Below are positions 1 through 8,479 of a stretch of DNA of 32,840 nt, in pieces. The notes under the pieces are model-generated. The model was not told the DNA's origin. It did no database searches and saw nothing but the letters and a program-made list of their open reading frames with translations. The DNA lies in assembly GCA_937967505.1 (NCBI GenBank), contig CALCJM010000129.1:1-32840 (forward strand), written 5' to 3'. The translations under genes and the position numbers were made by a program. Numbering within the stretch: position 1 is the first letter of the stretch; each line of letters begins with the position of its first letter. The stretch comes from an uncultured Pirellulaceae bacterium (GTDB taxonomy: Bacteria > Planctomycetota > Planctomycetia > Pirellulales > Pirellulaceae).

Positions 1-530
1 CCCATCCTGATTGCACGTTGCCATTGCGTGCGTTTGGCTGCGGCACGCGACAGAATGTAGACAACGACCGCATCGTCTTCGGCAAGTCCCATTGCGGATT
101 TATGAAACCGCGCTGCCGTTTTCTTCCAACCGTTGCTGGAATGGTTGTAGCAGGCCAATGCATGAAAAACAGCTTTGCGATCCGGATTGGAACCAATGGC
201 TTTTTTAATCACCCGCATACAATCGGCGCTGGCCCCTTTGGCAGACAATTCCCAAGCGTGAACCGCAGCCAGTCGCCAGTCTTCCGGAAATGCCCGGTGG
301 CCCATTTTCCAGGCCGCACGGCAACGCGCTGTCATGCCACAGACCTGAGCCAGATTTCCCAGCATCAACCAATCACTGGCCGATGCGGTTTGCCCATCGG
401 GAATCTGCCGCAATTGCGCGAAAGCCTCCGTCATGGCCTCGACGGGTTGGCTACTACGATAAAGCTGAAAAGAAGACTGGAATCGGGAGTGACAGTGTTG
501 CGATTCAATTTCGCCAATTTCAAGAAACAT
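1..530 (-). CDS. Partial helical-repeat (TPR-like) protein, C-terminus off the left edge
   Basis: The minus strand is open from an ATG at 530 to the window edge, about 176 codons, with a TGA in frame two codons upstream of that ATG. The start therefore lies at or inside 530. The peptide is rich in Ala, Leu, Trp and Arg and falls into helix-pair-like blocks, such as WLMLGNLAQVCGMTARCRAA and WRLAAVHAWELSAKGASADC. These resemble TPR-type repeats, each with a small-residue/large-residue pattern. There is no signal peptide or membrane segment in the visible part. It lies 141 bp downstream of the DUF255 gene on the same strand and could be co-transcribed. The competing plus-strand reading frame of 235 codons has no recognisable protein features and I treat it as a shadow. 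The function cannot be named from this fragment. Confidence 0.6.
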   Translation of the reverse strand, partial: MFLEIGEIESQHCHSRFQSSFQLYRSSQPVEAMTEAFAQLRQIPDGQTASASDWLMLGNLAQVCGMTARCRAAWKMGHRAFPEDWRLAAVHAWELSAKGASADCMRVIKKAIGSNPDRKAVFHALACYNHSSNGWKKTAARFHKSAMGLAEDDAVVVYILSRAAAKRTQWQRAIRM

Positions 531-671
531 AAATCAGAAAGTAAGCTGGTTGACGGGAGCCGGGAGTGGAGACATTCGTACTATAGCGAATGTGTGCGAC
601 AGATGCGAACTTCTGATGTTCGGCAAAAAAATATCTTTCCGATTCGATTCCCGGTTTCTGTAAACCAGTTT

Positions 672-2753
672 CTATTTCGTTTCCTTCAGGTGATCGGCAA
701 CTGCCGTCAGACGTGGGGCGGCTAGGGGAATCGCATCGAGTATATTGCCGGCCGACAGGACAGTTTTTTTTGCCAGTTCAAGATACTCAGGGTTGTCAAG
801 AGCGCGGCCAAGATACAACAAATTACCGGCCGAAACGCTGGTCCCCGACGGGACCGCACCGTCGATCGCGCGCTTGGTGCGGATCAGCAAGCTCTGATGG
901 TCGCTGGCAGTGTAAAAGTATCCGCCGGCAGCCTGATCGGCAAACAGCTCGTTCTGTTTCAACTGCAATTCTTCCGCCGCCTGGACCCAGCGCGCTTCGC
1001 CAGTGGCCCGATGTAGGGCAATCAACCCGTCGATCAACTGTGCATAGTCTGTCAAATACGCATTGAGTTTTGCTTTACCTTGGGTCCACGTCCGCCACAA
1101 TCGACCGTCCTGCCGCCGCAATTTGGTCAGTGCAAAATTGGCGGCTCTGGCTGCAGTTTTGATATAGGTGTCATTTTTGAAAATGCGGCCTGCGTCGGCA
1201 AAACCACGAATCATCATCCCGTTCCATTCGGTCAGAATTTTGGAATCCATCAACGGACGGACACGTTGGGCACGTATGTCAAACAGCTTCTGGCGGATGG
1301 GAGCCAATTTTTCTTCCAGCTGGTCCACCGACAGATTCATCTCAACTGCAACAGATTCAAATGGAGCCGATGGCTGAGGTGCGTAGTACTCATTTTCAAA
1401 ATTCGGGGCCTGATCGATAGAATAGACTCTGGCGAACAGTTTGAATTCCTCGTCCGAGAGAGATTCTTGTAGCTCTTTTTTCTCCCACCGATAAAATTTC
1501 CCTTCTTCGCCTTCGGATTCAGCATCGAGCGCGCTATAGAAGCCGCCGCCTATCGCGACCATCTCACGCGTCACAAACTCCAGTGTGCCGTCCACGGCCA
1601 GTCGAAACGTCGGATCCTGAACGATTTCCCATGCCTCGGCGTAGACCGAAGCCAGTTGTGCGTTGTCGTAGAGCATTTTCTCGAAGTGGGGGATTTTCCA
1701 GAAGCGATCCACACTGTAACGGTGGAAGCCTCCGCCAAGATGATCATAGATGCCTCCAGCATGAATGCGCCGGAGCGATTCCATCAGCATTTCTTTTGCC
1801 CGTCGACCACTATCCTGGTCCGGTTGCGTCCTGGCAACATGCAGCAGGAAAAAGAAGTTCGATGCCTCGGGAAATTTGGGACGATTGGGAACGACAGCAC
1901 TAAACCCAAAACCACCAAATTCCCCGTCATAAGTCTCCGCAAGCGCGTCCAGCGTCTCTTTCAGCCAACGTGACTGGATGGCAACGGGCAGATTTTCCGA
2001 TTTGCCGGCCAGTTGGGCGCGAGTGACTTCAGTGATGGCTTCGGCGTTCTTCTCGATTGCCTGTTTCAGGTTGTTCCATGCCCCGTCGAGTTTCTTGATC
2101 AGCCCCAGAAATCCGGGCGTTCCCCCGCGATCACCATCGCGCGCCGGAAAGTAAGTCCCGCCAAAAAATGGCTTGGTATCCGGTGTCAGAAACATTGACA
2201 GCGGCCACCCACCACCCTTGCCGTTACGCATCATCCGATTAAGCACATTCAGGCTTTCCATGTAAATTTGATCGACATCCGGGCGCTCCTCACGATCAAC
2301 CTTGATACAAATAAAATTCTCATTCAGGAATTGTGCGATCTCCTTATCCAGAAATGACTCGCGCTCCATCACATGGCACCAGTGACAACTGGAATATCCA
2401 ACCGACAGAAAGATCGGCTTGCCCTCCTCTTTGGCTTTGGCCAGTGATTCATCGTTCCATGGATACCAGTTGACCGGGTTGTGGGCGTGCATCAACAGGT
2501 AGGGACTGCTCTCGTTGATCAGCGCGTTGGTGTGCCCGGTTTGGTGATGTTCCGCCCCGACATCTTCCGGTTGATCCTGACCATGCGTCAATGCGCACGG
2601 TGTCACCGTTGCACCGATCGCTGCGCTGATCGTCAGCAAAAGTAAAAACAAAAAATGGCGGGCCGACCGGTTGTTGATTGGGCCGCACCGCGTCCCGGAC
2701 GAAGAGGCCGAGCCCAAAAATGTTTGGTTTGGCATAGTGGAATTTGAGCGCAT
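672..2753 (-). CDS. DUF255 / YyaL-family thioredoxin-fold protein, exported
   Basis: From the ATG at 2753 the product is 693 residues. A hydrophobic stretch at about residues 31-55 ([18 protein letters not shown]) looks like a signal peptide or anchor, so the protein probably acts outside the cytoplasmic membrane. The family hallmarks follow: [18 protein letters not shown], then a thioredoxin-like domain with [10 protein letters not shown] (the CHWC pair at residues 123-126) and [15 protein letters not shown]. After this comes a long alpha/alpha-barrel-like part with [33 protein letters not shown] and LTEWNGMMI. This is the spermatogenesis-associated protein 20 / YyaL architecture, whose biochemical role is not established; the barrel resembles N-acylglucosamine epimerases. 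The reading frame continues 30 codons upstream to 2843, but that extension has no protein-like features. ATG 2735 is another possible start. No clear ribosome binding site precedes any of them. Confidence 0.9.
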   Translation of the reverse strand: MRSNSTMPNQTFLGSASSSGTRCGPINNRSARHFLFLLLLTISAAIGATVTPCALTHGQDQPEDVGAEHHQTGHTNALINESSPYLLMHAHNPVNWYPWNDESLAKAKEEGKPIFLSVGYSSCHWCHVMERESFLDKEIAQFLNENFICIKVDREERPDVDQIYMESLNVLNRMMRNGKGGGWPLSMFLTPDTKPFFGGTYFPARDGDRGGTPGFLGLIKKLDGAWNNLKQAIEKNAEAITEVTRAQLAGKSENLPVAIQSRWLKETLDALAETYDGEFGGFGFSAVVPNRPKFPEASNFFFLLHVARTQPDQDSGRRAKEMLMESLRRIHAGGIYDHLGGGFHRYSVDRFWKIPHFEKMLYDNAQLASVYAEAWEIVQDPTFRLAVDGTLEFVTREMVAIGGGFYSALDAESEGEEGKFYRWEKKELQESLSDEEFKLFARVYSIDQAPNFENEYYAPQPSAPFESVAVEMNLSVDQLEEKLAPIRQKLFDIRAQRVRPLMDSKILTEWNGMMIRGFADAGRIFKNDTYIKTAARAANFALTKLRRQDGRLWRTWTQGKAKLNAYLTDYAQLIDGLIALHRATGEARWVQAAEELQLKQNELFADQAAGGYFYTASDHQSLLIRTKRAIDGAVPSGTSVSAGNLLYLGRALDNPEYLELAKKTVLSAGNILDAIPLAAPRLTAVADHLKETK

Positions 2754-3041
2754 AAAAAAGTCCGGTTGGGACAAAATAAAGGTTCCCCAACCGGACCAAG
2801 AATAACGCCGAATAAATTCTGGGCACCCACCTGAAGTGAGCAATAAGTCGGGCAGTGTATCAGCGACACCTCGAAAATGTCAATCGAAATGACGGCTATA
2901 AGCAAAACAAGGGCATCTGATTGCGATTGTATGACTCTCTTGCGAGTCTTTACACCCCGTTAACAGCTTGTGCCCCCCATTCTGAAGGGCATTTTAAAGG
3001 GTGCAGTCGTTTTCCTAGCAGATTTTTTGACAGTAGTAGAA

Positions 3042-3731
3042 ATGAAACCTAACTTTCCAGCGACCGGATCGGCATTACTGATTCGGCAAACACGGTTCTT
3101 TCACTCCACCGATCCCACCATGCTTCAGATCTTCAATGGCCAGAACGCGTGTCAAAATACGTGCGGCAAGGATTCGTCAGCGCATGTCCCGGTCATGAAC
3201 GTCATCATTGGAGGACCGGTTGACCAGCGCGCCACCACAACCACAACCAAGCCGGGGATACTTGTTCATCAGCTTCACGCGGAGACAGAGAGACGATTCT
3301 TTCTGGAGGAGGCGATCGGTCTGATCGACGTTCGGGGCGAAACGGACAGTTCATCCCTGTTGAATGTCCTCAATCTTCTCAACCGGATCGCAGGTACAAG
3401 ACAAACCCTGATCGCCTCGGGTGAAGGCGCGGTCGTTGCGTCAACTTTTTGCTCAGGTCAGGCTGAAGCAGAACTGAGCATCAGTGCAATCAAAAATCTG
3501 GTTGATCGGGCAATCCAAGAGCGTCAACAGCATGGAAACCGGCAAAAGGTCTCTATCGCGCGCCCTGCAATGGACCGGGAAGCGCTAACGCTGGAATTGC
3601 CGGATTGCGACGTGACAGACCGATGGCTGGTCGCAATCGGCGATCTTAATCAACGCGGCTTGAAAGAACAGCGGCAGCTGTTTCAGACGGCAAGCCGACT
3701 GCTGGGCAGGTTGCTGACAGTCGGCGGATGA
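3042..3731 (+). CDS. Hypothetical protein, possibly a degenerate alpha/beta-hydrolase (esterase-like) remnant
   Basis: The frame is open from a GTG at 2970, just after an in-frame TAA. The first ATG is at 3042 and would give 229 residues. I do not recognise the N-terminal 80 residues, which look unlike a folded domain (note a run of Thr, ATTTTTKPG). The rest is more protein-like. ILVHQLHAETERRFFLEEA, IGLIDVRGETDSSSLLNVLN and TRQTLIASGEGAVVAS recall the strand order of the C-terminal hydrolase domain in long acetyl-xylan-esterase-like proteins of planctomycetes, where a DxRG loop precedes a nucleophile-elbow-like GxG turn. No intact Gly-X-Ser-X-Gly is present. The minus strand here has stops. 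It could be a decayed gene or a divergent small protein. It is transcribed divergently from the DUF255 gene. Confidence 0.4.
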   Translation: MKPNFPATGSALLIRQTRFFHSTDPTMLQIFNGQNACQNTCGKDSSAHVPVMNVIIGGPVDQRATTTTTKPGILVHQLHAETERRFFLEEAIGLIDVRGETDSSSLLNVLNLLNRIAGTRQTLIASGEGAVVASTFCSGQAEAELSISAIKNLVDRAIQERQQHGNRQKVSIARPAMDREALTLELPDCDVTDRWLVAIGDLNQRGLKEQRQLFQTASRLLGRLLTVGG

Positions 3732-4044
3732 CCCATTCACGAATTGCGGTTATCCGGTGTGATTGAAATTTCATCTGAGAATCCACCGCCCGGGAGCCAA
3801 CGTTCCCCACCAACACTCGGCTATTAGGCGATTGGGCGATTGGCAGTTGAAAGCTTACCTTATCCTTCTTTACAAAACCTGATCATCAACCTCCTATTTT
3901 ACCTATCTCATCTGTCCAGATAGCCCGGAATGCTTAAAATCTGGAACTCTAAGGCTTTCAGAACCATGTTTCCCACCGCTGACCTCATGTTTTCGCAACG
4001 ATGCTTTGCCCATAAACCAATGGGTATTTTTGAAAGGATTCAAC
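3732..4044. other. Intergenic stretch with one half-copy of a dispersed repeat
   Basis: No gene is supported. The stretch contains a 25-nt sequence at 3835-3859 that also forms the left arm of the inverted repeat at 18559-18658. It ends with a ribosome binding site, AAAGGA at 4033-4038, ahead of the P460 gene. Confidence 0.5.
3835..3859 (+). repeat. Half-copy of the 18559-18658 inverted-repeat element
   Basis: The 25 nt start with GGCGATTGGCAGTTGA and end in TTACC. They differ from 18559-18583 at two positions, and no second arm is seen nearby. A shorter GGCGATT is repeated just upstream (3828-3834). It is a candidate solo remnant of a small dispersed palindromic repeat. Confidence 0.5.
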
Positions 4045-4740
4045 ATGCTCCACGATCTCCGCTGGTACCGAACTGTCTTTGTCCTGACACCGATTCTGTT
4101 TGCAGCAGTGCTTGCCGCAGCTTTTATCTCCGATAGCGCAAACGCCCAATCACCCACTTCAAACCGGGACCCGTCTTTTGAAGACCAATTTTGGAAATAC
4201 CTGATCGGCAACAATTACAAAAACTGGTCTCCTGGTCCGGGTAGGTCTGCCGGATTTTATCAGGGAGAAAAACCACATGGCACTTATCTGAAGAGGTATG
4301 TCAATCGCACTGCAGCGGGCAACATTGGCGATCTGGCCATCGGTAGTGTAGTGATTCTGGAAAACTACTTGGAAGATCAGTCGCTCAAGACAATTTCGGT
4401 GATGTATCGAACGACTGGCTTTAACCCTGACGGCAACGACTGGTACTGGATCGAGTACCAACCCAATGGCTCGGTCGTTCGTGCGGCCACTCAAAATAAG
4501 CCTCAGGGCAACATTCATCACGTTGGACTAACGACGCCCCCCACAGGAATGCTGATGGGGAAAGCTGCCAGTTGCATTGAGTGCCATCGTTCGGCCGGTG
4601 GAAATGATTTTGTATTTTCCAATGACAGGCTGATACGATCTTCATTGGTAACACCAGACGCACCGTCATCGCAACCTGAATCGGGCGAGGGAAATTTTGT
4701 CGCCGATGCCGAGGCCGATGTCTTTTTTGGATCACGGTAA
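4045..4740 (+). CDS. Exported cytochrome P460-like c-type heme protein
   Basis: The start at 4045 is set by AAAGGA seven bases upstream and by a signal peptide that begins there (WYRTVFVLTPILFAAVLAAA, probable cleavage after ANA near residue 34). The mature part has FWKYLIGNNYKNWSPGPG near its beginning and a single heme c attachment motif, CIECH, at residues 177-181. It also has ISVMYRTTGFNPDGNDWYWI, the kind of beta-rich core seen in cytochrome P460 / cytochrome c'-beta proteins. Members of the family bind heme covalently and handle hydroxylamine or nitric oxide, or serve as gas-binding cytochromes. The actual substrate here is unknown. Length (231 residues) fits an exported P460. It is followed after 138 bp by a small membrane protein gene on the same strand. 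Confidence 0.75.
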   Translation: MLHDLRWYRTVFVLTPILFAAVLAAAFISDSANAQSPTSNRDPSFEDQFWKYLIGNNYKNWSPGPGRSAGFYQGEKPHGTYLKRYVNRTAAGNIGDLAIGSVVILENYLEDQSLKTISVMYRTTGFNPDGNDWYWIEYQPNGSVVRAATQNKPQGNIHHVGLTTPPTGMLMGKAASCIECHRSAGGNDFVFSNDRLIRSSLVTPDAPSSQPESGEGNFVADAEADVFFGSR

Positions 4741-4760
4741 AGTGCCGGGCGCTTCAGTTA

Positions 4761-4781
4761 ATCCGGTCGGCCCGGCCGGAT
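4761..4781 (+). terminator. GC-rich hairpin after the P460-like gene
   Basis: A 9-bp stem (ATCCGGTCG against CGGCCGGAT, one G-T pair) with a 3-nt loop lies 20 bp after the stop codon. It is not followed by a proper T-run, so a transcription end here is only possible. It could also stabilise the 3' end of the transcript. Confidence 0.3.
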
Positions 4782-4878
4782 GTTTGACTGCGGGTTGGAA
4801 GAAAATCCCTGTGACACAAACAGTCGCATCCCGGTTTCTGTTTGGTCTGAATTCCAACACCGTAACAAACGCAATTGT

Positions 4879-5265
4879 ATGATCGCCAAAACCTACCTGA
4901 CTCTCGTCTCACTGCTGTATTTCGCGCTGGCGACGTGGTGCACGCTTGCACCTGCGGAAACCTCTGAAAAAATCGGATTTACACTCAACGGTGGATCGGG
5001 AAAATCAGAGTACATGACGGTATACGGTGGACTGGAGTTCGGCTTGGCACTAGTCCTGATCGTGTTTGCCTGGCGACCGGGAATGACGGGCAACGGTGTA
5101 TTGGCCTGCGTGCTGATTCACGCTGCTTTGGTTCTGTTTCGAACGGCCAGCCTGTTCATGTTTAGTGACATCGAACCCATGACATGGAAGCTTGCCGCTG
5201 GCGAGTGCGCGATTCTGCTGTTGGGGCTGGCCACGATGTATTTCGGTAACCAGCAAACCGCTTAA
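4879..5265 (+). CDS. Small four-helix membrane protein, DUF4345-like
   Basis: The frame is open from 4780, but the first 33 codons are not protein-like. The ATG at 4879 starts a 128-residue protein with a hydrophobic first helix (YLTLVSLLYFALATWCTLAP). A short polar loop with KSEYMTVYGGLEFGLALVLI follows, and then three more membrane helices. The YGG-E-G-L motif at the start of helix 2 and the four-helix plan match small DUF4345-type membrane proteins of unknown function. The fold assignment is by pattern only. There is no obvious ribosome binding site. It sits between the P460-like gene and the FHA-kinase cluster, on the same strand as both. Confidence 0.7.
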   Translation: MIAKTYLTLVSLLYFALATWCTLAPAETSEKIGFTLNGGSGKSEYMTVYGGLEFGLALVLIVFAWRPGMTGNGVLACVLIHAALVLFRTASLFMFSDIEPMTWKLAAGECAILLLGLATMYFGNQQTA

Positions 5266-5473
5266 ACCTGTTGCCCGACACGACGCGTGTGGTTCCAAAA
5301 ATTAAATCTCCTTCAAATTCGAGGAACTGCCAATATTCGCTGAGCGCTGACGAACAGCGACGGTTCCCTGCCGGGCGGACAGCCACCGGATCTGCATTCC
5401 GAAACAGGTGTCGCTGTGCGATAATTTGACTGGCTTCATCAGAGACAAATTGCAAACGGTGAGTGAAAAATTG

Positions 5474-6070
5474 ATGGCGGACGAAACCTTTGAAAATTTC
5501 CTGATTTGGGTCGATGGCGTGGGGGGCTATCTTGTTTGCGGCGGAACGAAAAACCAGCTGGGCCAGGCGATTCCCGATACAAATGTTTCCATTCCGCTGC
5601 GTGGAGATATCGAACGTCAGCATGCCACCATCGAAAGCATCGCGGGCAATCATATGCTGATCCCGTCGGGACCGGTGCATGTTGACCGGCAGGCAGTCGA
5701 ACAGCCACTGGTGCTGGCGTCCGGGCAGATCTTTCGGATGGGCGATATGGTGTCGATGCGGTACCGCAAACCCCATCCTTTCAGTAGCACGGCGATCCTC
5801 GAATTCGAATCTCGCCATCGAACATTTCCGTGGTCCGATGCGGTCCTGCTGGCGGGAGATACAATTGTCATGGGGCCACAGCAACGCAATCATATCGTTT
5901 GCCCAAAATGGAGCGCGGAAATCATTCTGTTTCGTCGATCCGAAAAATGGTTTTGCAAATCCAGCGCGGACATCATGGTCGATTCGGCCCCAAATTCTCC
6001 AAACCGCCCTCTGTCAGCCTCCAGCCGGGTGGAAAATCAGGAATTCTCCTTCAGCATCGAAGGGCTGTAG
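5474..6070 (+). CDS. FHA-domain protein, likely phosphothreonine reader
   Basis: The ATG at 5474 gives 198 residues. GGTGAG lies ten bases upstream, and GTG 5459 or GTG 5408 are alternative starts. The first 105 residues fit a forkhead-associated domain: a beta-strand start FENFLIWVDGVGGYLVC, then the core DIERQHATI (in place of the usual SR-x-HA-x-I), and HMLIPSGPVHVDRQAVE with QIFRMGDMVSMRYRK as the later strands. FHA domains bind phosphothreonine peptides. The usual Gly-Arg at the first binding loop is replaced by GQAI, so binding strength is uncertain. The C-terminal 90 residues repeat a beta-rich pattern (HIVCPKWSAEIILFRR) and may be a second, degenerate FHA-like unit. The gene lies 142 bp upstream of a Ser/Thr kinase on the same strand, so kinase-reader pairing is likely. 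A 243-codon minus-strand frame that crosses it is a shadow. Confidence 0.75.
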   Translation: MADETFENFLIWVDGVGGYLVCGGTKNQLGQAIPDTNVSIPLRGDIERQHATIESIAGNHMLIPSGPVHVDRQAVEQPLVLASGQIFRMGDMVSMRYRKPHPFSSTAILEFESRHRTFPWSDAVLLAGDTIVMGPQQRNHIVCPKWSAEIILFRRSEKWFCKSSADIMVDSAPNSPNRPLSASSRVENQEFSFSIEGL

Positions 6071-6091
6071 AATTTCAAGATCAGAAAAAGC

Positions 6092-6117
6092 CGCTTCGTC
6101 GATCGAGCGATGAAGCG
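6092..6117 (+). other. Hairpin between the FHA and kinase genes
   Basis: A 10-bp stem (CGCTTCGTCG against CGATGAAGCG, one G-T pair) with a 6-nt loop lies 21 bp after the FHA stop. There is no T-run on the plus strand. It might attenuate or process the FHA-kinase transcript. Confidence 0.35.
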
Positions 6118-6212
6118 AAATTGCACGTCATCAACAGGTTTGCAGTCTATAATTGCGGCTGTCGATTTCCTCGGCCGGTCAACCGCCTAAAGCCCCGACA
6201 AGTTTTTATTGC

Positions 6213-8468
6213 ATGAAGTTTTCCTATCCCAGCGGTACTCAACCTCTTGAAGGTTTCACGATCAAACGCGGGATCGGTATTGGCGGATTTGGAGAGGTCT
6301 ACTTTGCCATCAGCGATGCCGGCAAAGAAGTCGCACTGAAAAAGATTCAGCGCAACATGGACATTGAGTTACGTGGCGTCCGCCACTGCCTGAATCTGAA
6401 GCACATCAACCTGATTTCGCTGTGGGACATTCGCACCAACGGTGCCGGAGAAAACTGGGTGGTGATGGAGTACGTCCCGGGAAAGTCTCTGCGCGATGTC
6501 GTTGAGGACCACCCTCACGGGATGCCCGAACTGGAGATCAAAAAATGGTTGGGGGCGACCGCCGCCGGCGTGGCTCATTTGCATAAACACGGTATCGTTC
6601 ACCGCGACCTCAAACCGGCCAATATTTTCCGCGACGATGATGAACACGTCATCAAAATCGGCGACTACGGGCTTTCCAAATTCATTTCCTGCAATCGCCG
6701 TTCAGGGCACACCGAATCGGTGGGAACCTTCCACTACATGGCACCCGAAATTGGCAATGGTGCCTATGGGAAAGAAATTGACATCTATGCCTTGGGCATT
6801 ATTTTCTATGAAATGTTAACCGGTGACGTGCCGTTTGATGGTGAAAGTTCGCAAGAGATCATTATGAAGCACCTGACAGCGAACGTTCGACTGGAAAAAG
6901 TTCCGCCAGCGTTCCACCGTGTGATTGGCCGCGCACTTGAAAAAGATCCCCACGCCCGTTTTCGATCGGTTGGCGAAATGTTGCAGGAACTGCCATGGAA
7001 TGATCTTACCGCCAGCGGACACTTCATTGCCCATCCGATAACAGCAAACACTGACCAACAACGGAGCGGGGCGTTTATCGAACCTCTGTTTGTCAGTGGT
7101 GACAGCATGAAAATCGTGCGCCCCGACATCGTCTTCGGACCGCTGAATGACTCAAACGCGACTCCTGACCCCGCGCACCGTCACACGATCAACAGGGCCA
7201 CCGCCCCCCACCCGGGCAGCAACAGCCGGTCGCCGGAAGCCTTTCCGGAGCGCTCCGCACTAGCCAACGATCCGATTCAGATCGTTCGCACCAGTGATGC
7301 CTGTGCACCCTCCAGCGCTCAATCACCCGAACGGCAAACCCCCGGACGGCAAACATCTGAATTGCGACCACCCATTCCACCGGTCACAAAAACCGAAAGT
7401 CTTACCGCGACACCCGCAACCTCTGCGGTATCTAACGCCAACGCCACTAACGCCAATGCCAACGCCAGTCGTCTGAACCAGTTTCGCTGGTGGTGGACCG
7501 ACAGCCCCGGCGCGACTTCAGCCAAGCTGCTGGTACTGGGCCTTGGCAGTGCAATCGCATTGTCCAACGCGACCGCTTTGGTGGGAATCGGCGGATTGAT
7601 TGGCCTTTGCTTTCTGGTTTGGTTCATGATCCGACACAAAATCGTGCCCCTTCAACTGCCGCTGGAGCACTCGGTCGATTTGAAAGCCACTCATCCAGGC
7701 GCACACCAAACCAACGCAGCAAGGCCGTCTTTGGATAAACGAAACCGCTACTTGGTAACAGTTTTCGGTGTCAATGCACAACAATTGTCACTGACGCGCC
7801 GGTGGCTGATGCAACGATCATGGCGCGAGCGATTGACGGAATTCTTGGGCAGCCTACTGATCGCCTCGCTTTCCTGCATTGCACTCAATTTGTTGGCGAT
7901 GGCCGTGTGCCCGCGCATCGATAGCCTGTCTGGCAGCGACTGGGTATGGGCATGGTTCGCGTGGTTGACATCGGTCAGTATTTTTTCCTGTGCGGTGTTG
8001 CTGACCTTGGGAAAACTCTGGGAATACCGTCCTGATGCCGGCCCGGTGCGACGCGCGATACTGGTGGTCGCCGGTCTTCTTATTGGCATCGCCGGTTGGT
8101 CGCTGGCCGATTTTTTCCGAGCCGGTCTGGACGCCGACCTGTTCGCCAGTGCTGTTCCGGCCTGGACATCGTGGATCGCATTCGTGCAGATCAAAAATAT
8201 TCCGACGGTTCCCGCTTGGCTATTTTGTGCAACGGGATTGTTTGGTGTGCTACGGTGGTGGCATCAGGTTGATCCTGCTAGGAAAACGCGATTAAGCCTG
8301 AAAGTTGTTTGTCTCTGTTTTGTCTGGGCGTTAATCTTCAGTTATATTCTGGGTCAGGCGGTGACGCGGTACTGCGTGTTGGCCATTGTGGTCTCGATTT
8401 CATTACAGCTGGCGGCCCCCCGGATCTCCTTTCAGGACCGAAGAAACATCTACTCTTCCGGAAATTGA
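6213..8468 (+). CDS. Ser/Thr protein kinase with a polytopic C-terminal membrane domain
   Basis: The start at 6213 precedes the kinase domain directly; the 20 codons upstream are not protein-like. Of 751 residues, about 1-270 form a Hanks-type kinase. It has the glycine loop GIGIGGFGEVYFA, VALKK (lysines 43-44), HRDLKPANIF (H130, D132), the metal-binding motif as DYG (151-153) in place of DFG, and HYMAPEI (E179). The catalytic residues are all present. A low-complexity linker of about 160 residues rich in Pro, Ser, Thr and Asn-Ala repeats follows, then about 320 residues with seven or eight predicted membrane helices (for example LLIASLSCIALNLLAMAV and WALIFSYILGQAV). The kinase therefore sits in the cytoplasm on a multi-pass anchor that may be sensory. 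FHA gene upstream; the next gene starts 11 bp downstream. Confidence 0.93.
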   Translation: MKFSYPSGTQPLEGFTIKRGIGIGGFGEVYFAISDAGKEVALKKIQRNMDIELRGVRHCLNLKHINLISLWDIRTNGAGENWVVMEYVPGKSLRDVVEDHPHGMPELEIKKWLGATAAGVAHLHKHGIVHRDLKPANIFRDDDEHVIKIGDYGLSKFISCNRRSGHTESVGTFHYMAPEIGNGAYGKEIDIYALGIIFYEMLTGDVPFDGESSQEIIMKHLTANVRLEKVPPAFHRVIGRALEKDPHARFRSVGEMLQELPWNDLTASGHFIAHPITANTDQQRSGAFIEPLFVSGDSMKIVRPDIVFGPLNDSNATPDPAHRHTINRATAPHPGSNSRSPEAFPERSALANDPIQIVRTSDACAPSSAQSPERQTPGRQTSELRPPIPPVTKTESLTATPATSAVSNANATNANANASRLNQFRWWWTDSPGATSAKLLVLGLGSAIALSNATALVGIGGLIGLCFLVWFMIRHKIVPLQLPLEHSVDLKATHPGAHQTNAARPSLDKRNRYLVTVFGVNAQQLSLTRRWLMQRSWRERLTEFLGSLLIASLSCIALNLLAMAVCPRIDSLSGSDWVWAWFAWLTSVSIFSCAVLLTLGKLWEYRPDAGPVRRAILVVAGLLIGIAGWSLADFFRAGLDADLFASAVPAWTSWIAFVQIKNIPTVPAWLFCATGLFGVLRWWHQVDPARKTRLSLKVVCLCFVWALIFSYILGQAVTRYCVLAIVVSISLQLAAPRISFQDRRNIYSSGN

Positions 8469-8479
8469 TCACCCACAGT

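Noticed and set aside
18..725. 235-codon plus-strand reading frame at the left end
   Set aside because: Its composition is not protein-like, and it overlaps both the minus-strand helical-repeat gene and the end of the DUF255 gene, which have recognisable protein features.
5162..5893. 243-codon minus-strand reading frame
   Set aside because: It runs antisense to the small membrane protein and the FHA protein and has no recognisable motif; the plus-strand frames carry the family features.
6153..6212. Longer N-terminus for the kinase
   Set aside because: The extra 20 residues are not protein-like, and the ATG at 6213 lies directly before the kinase fold.
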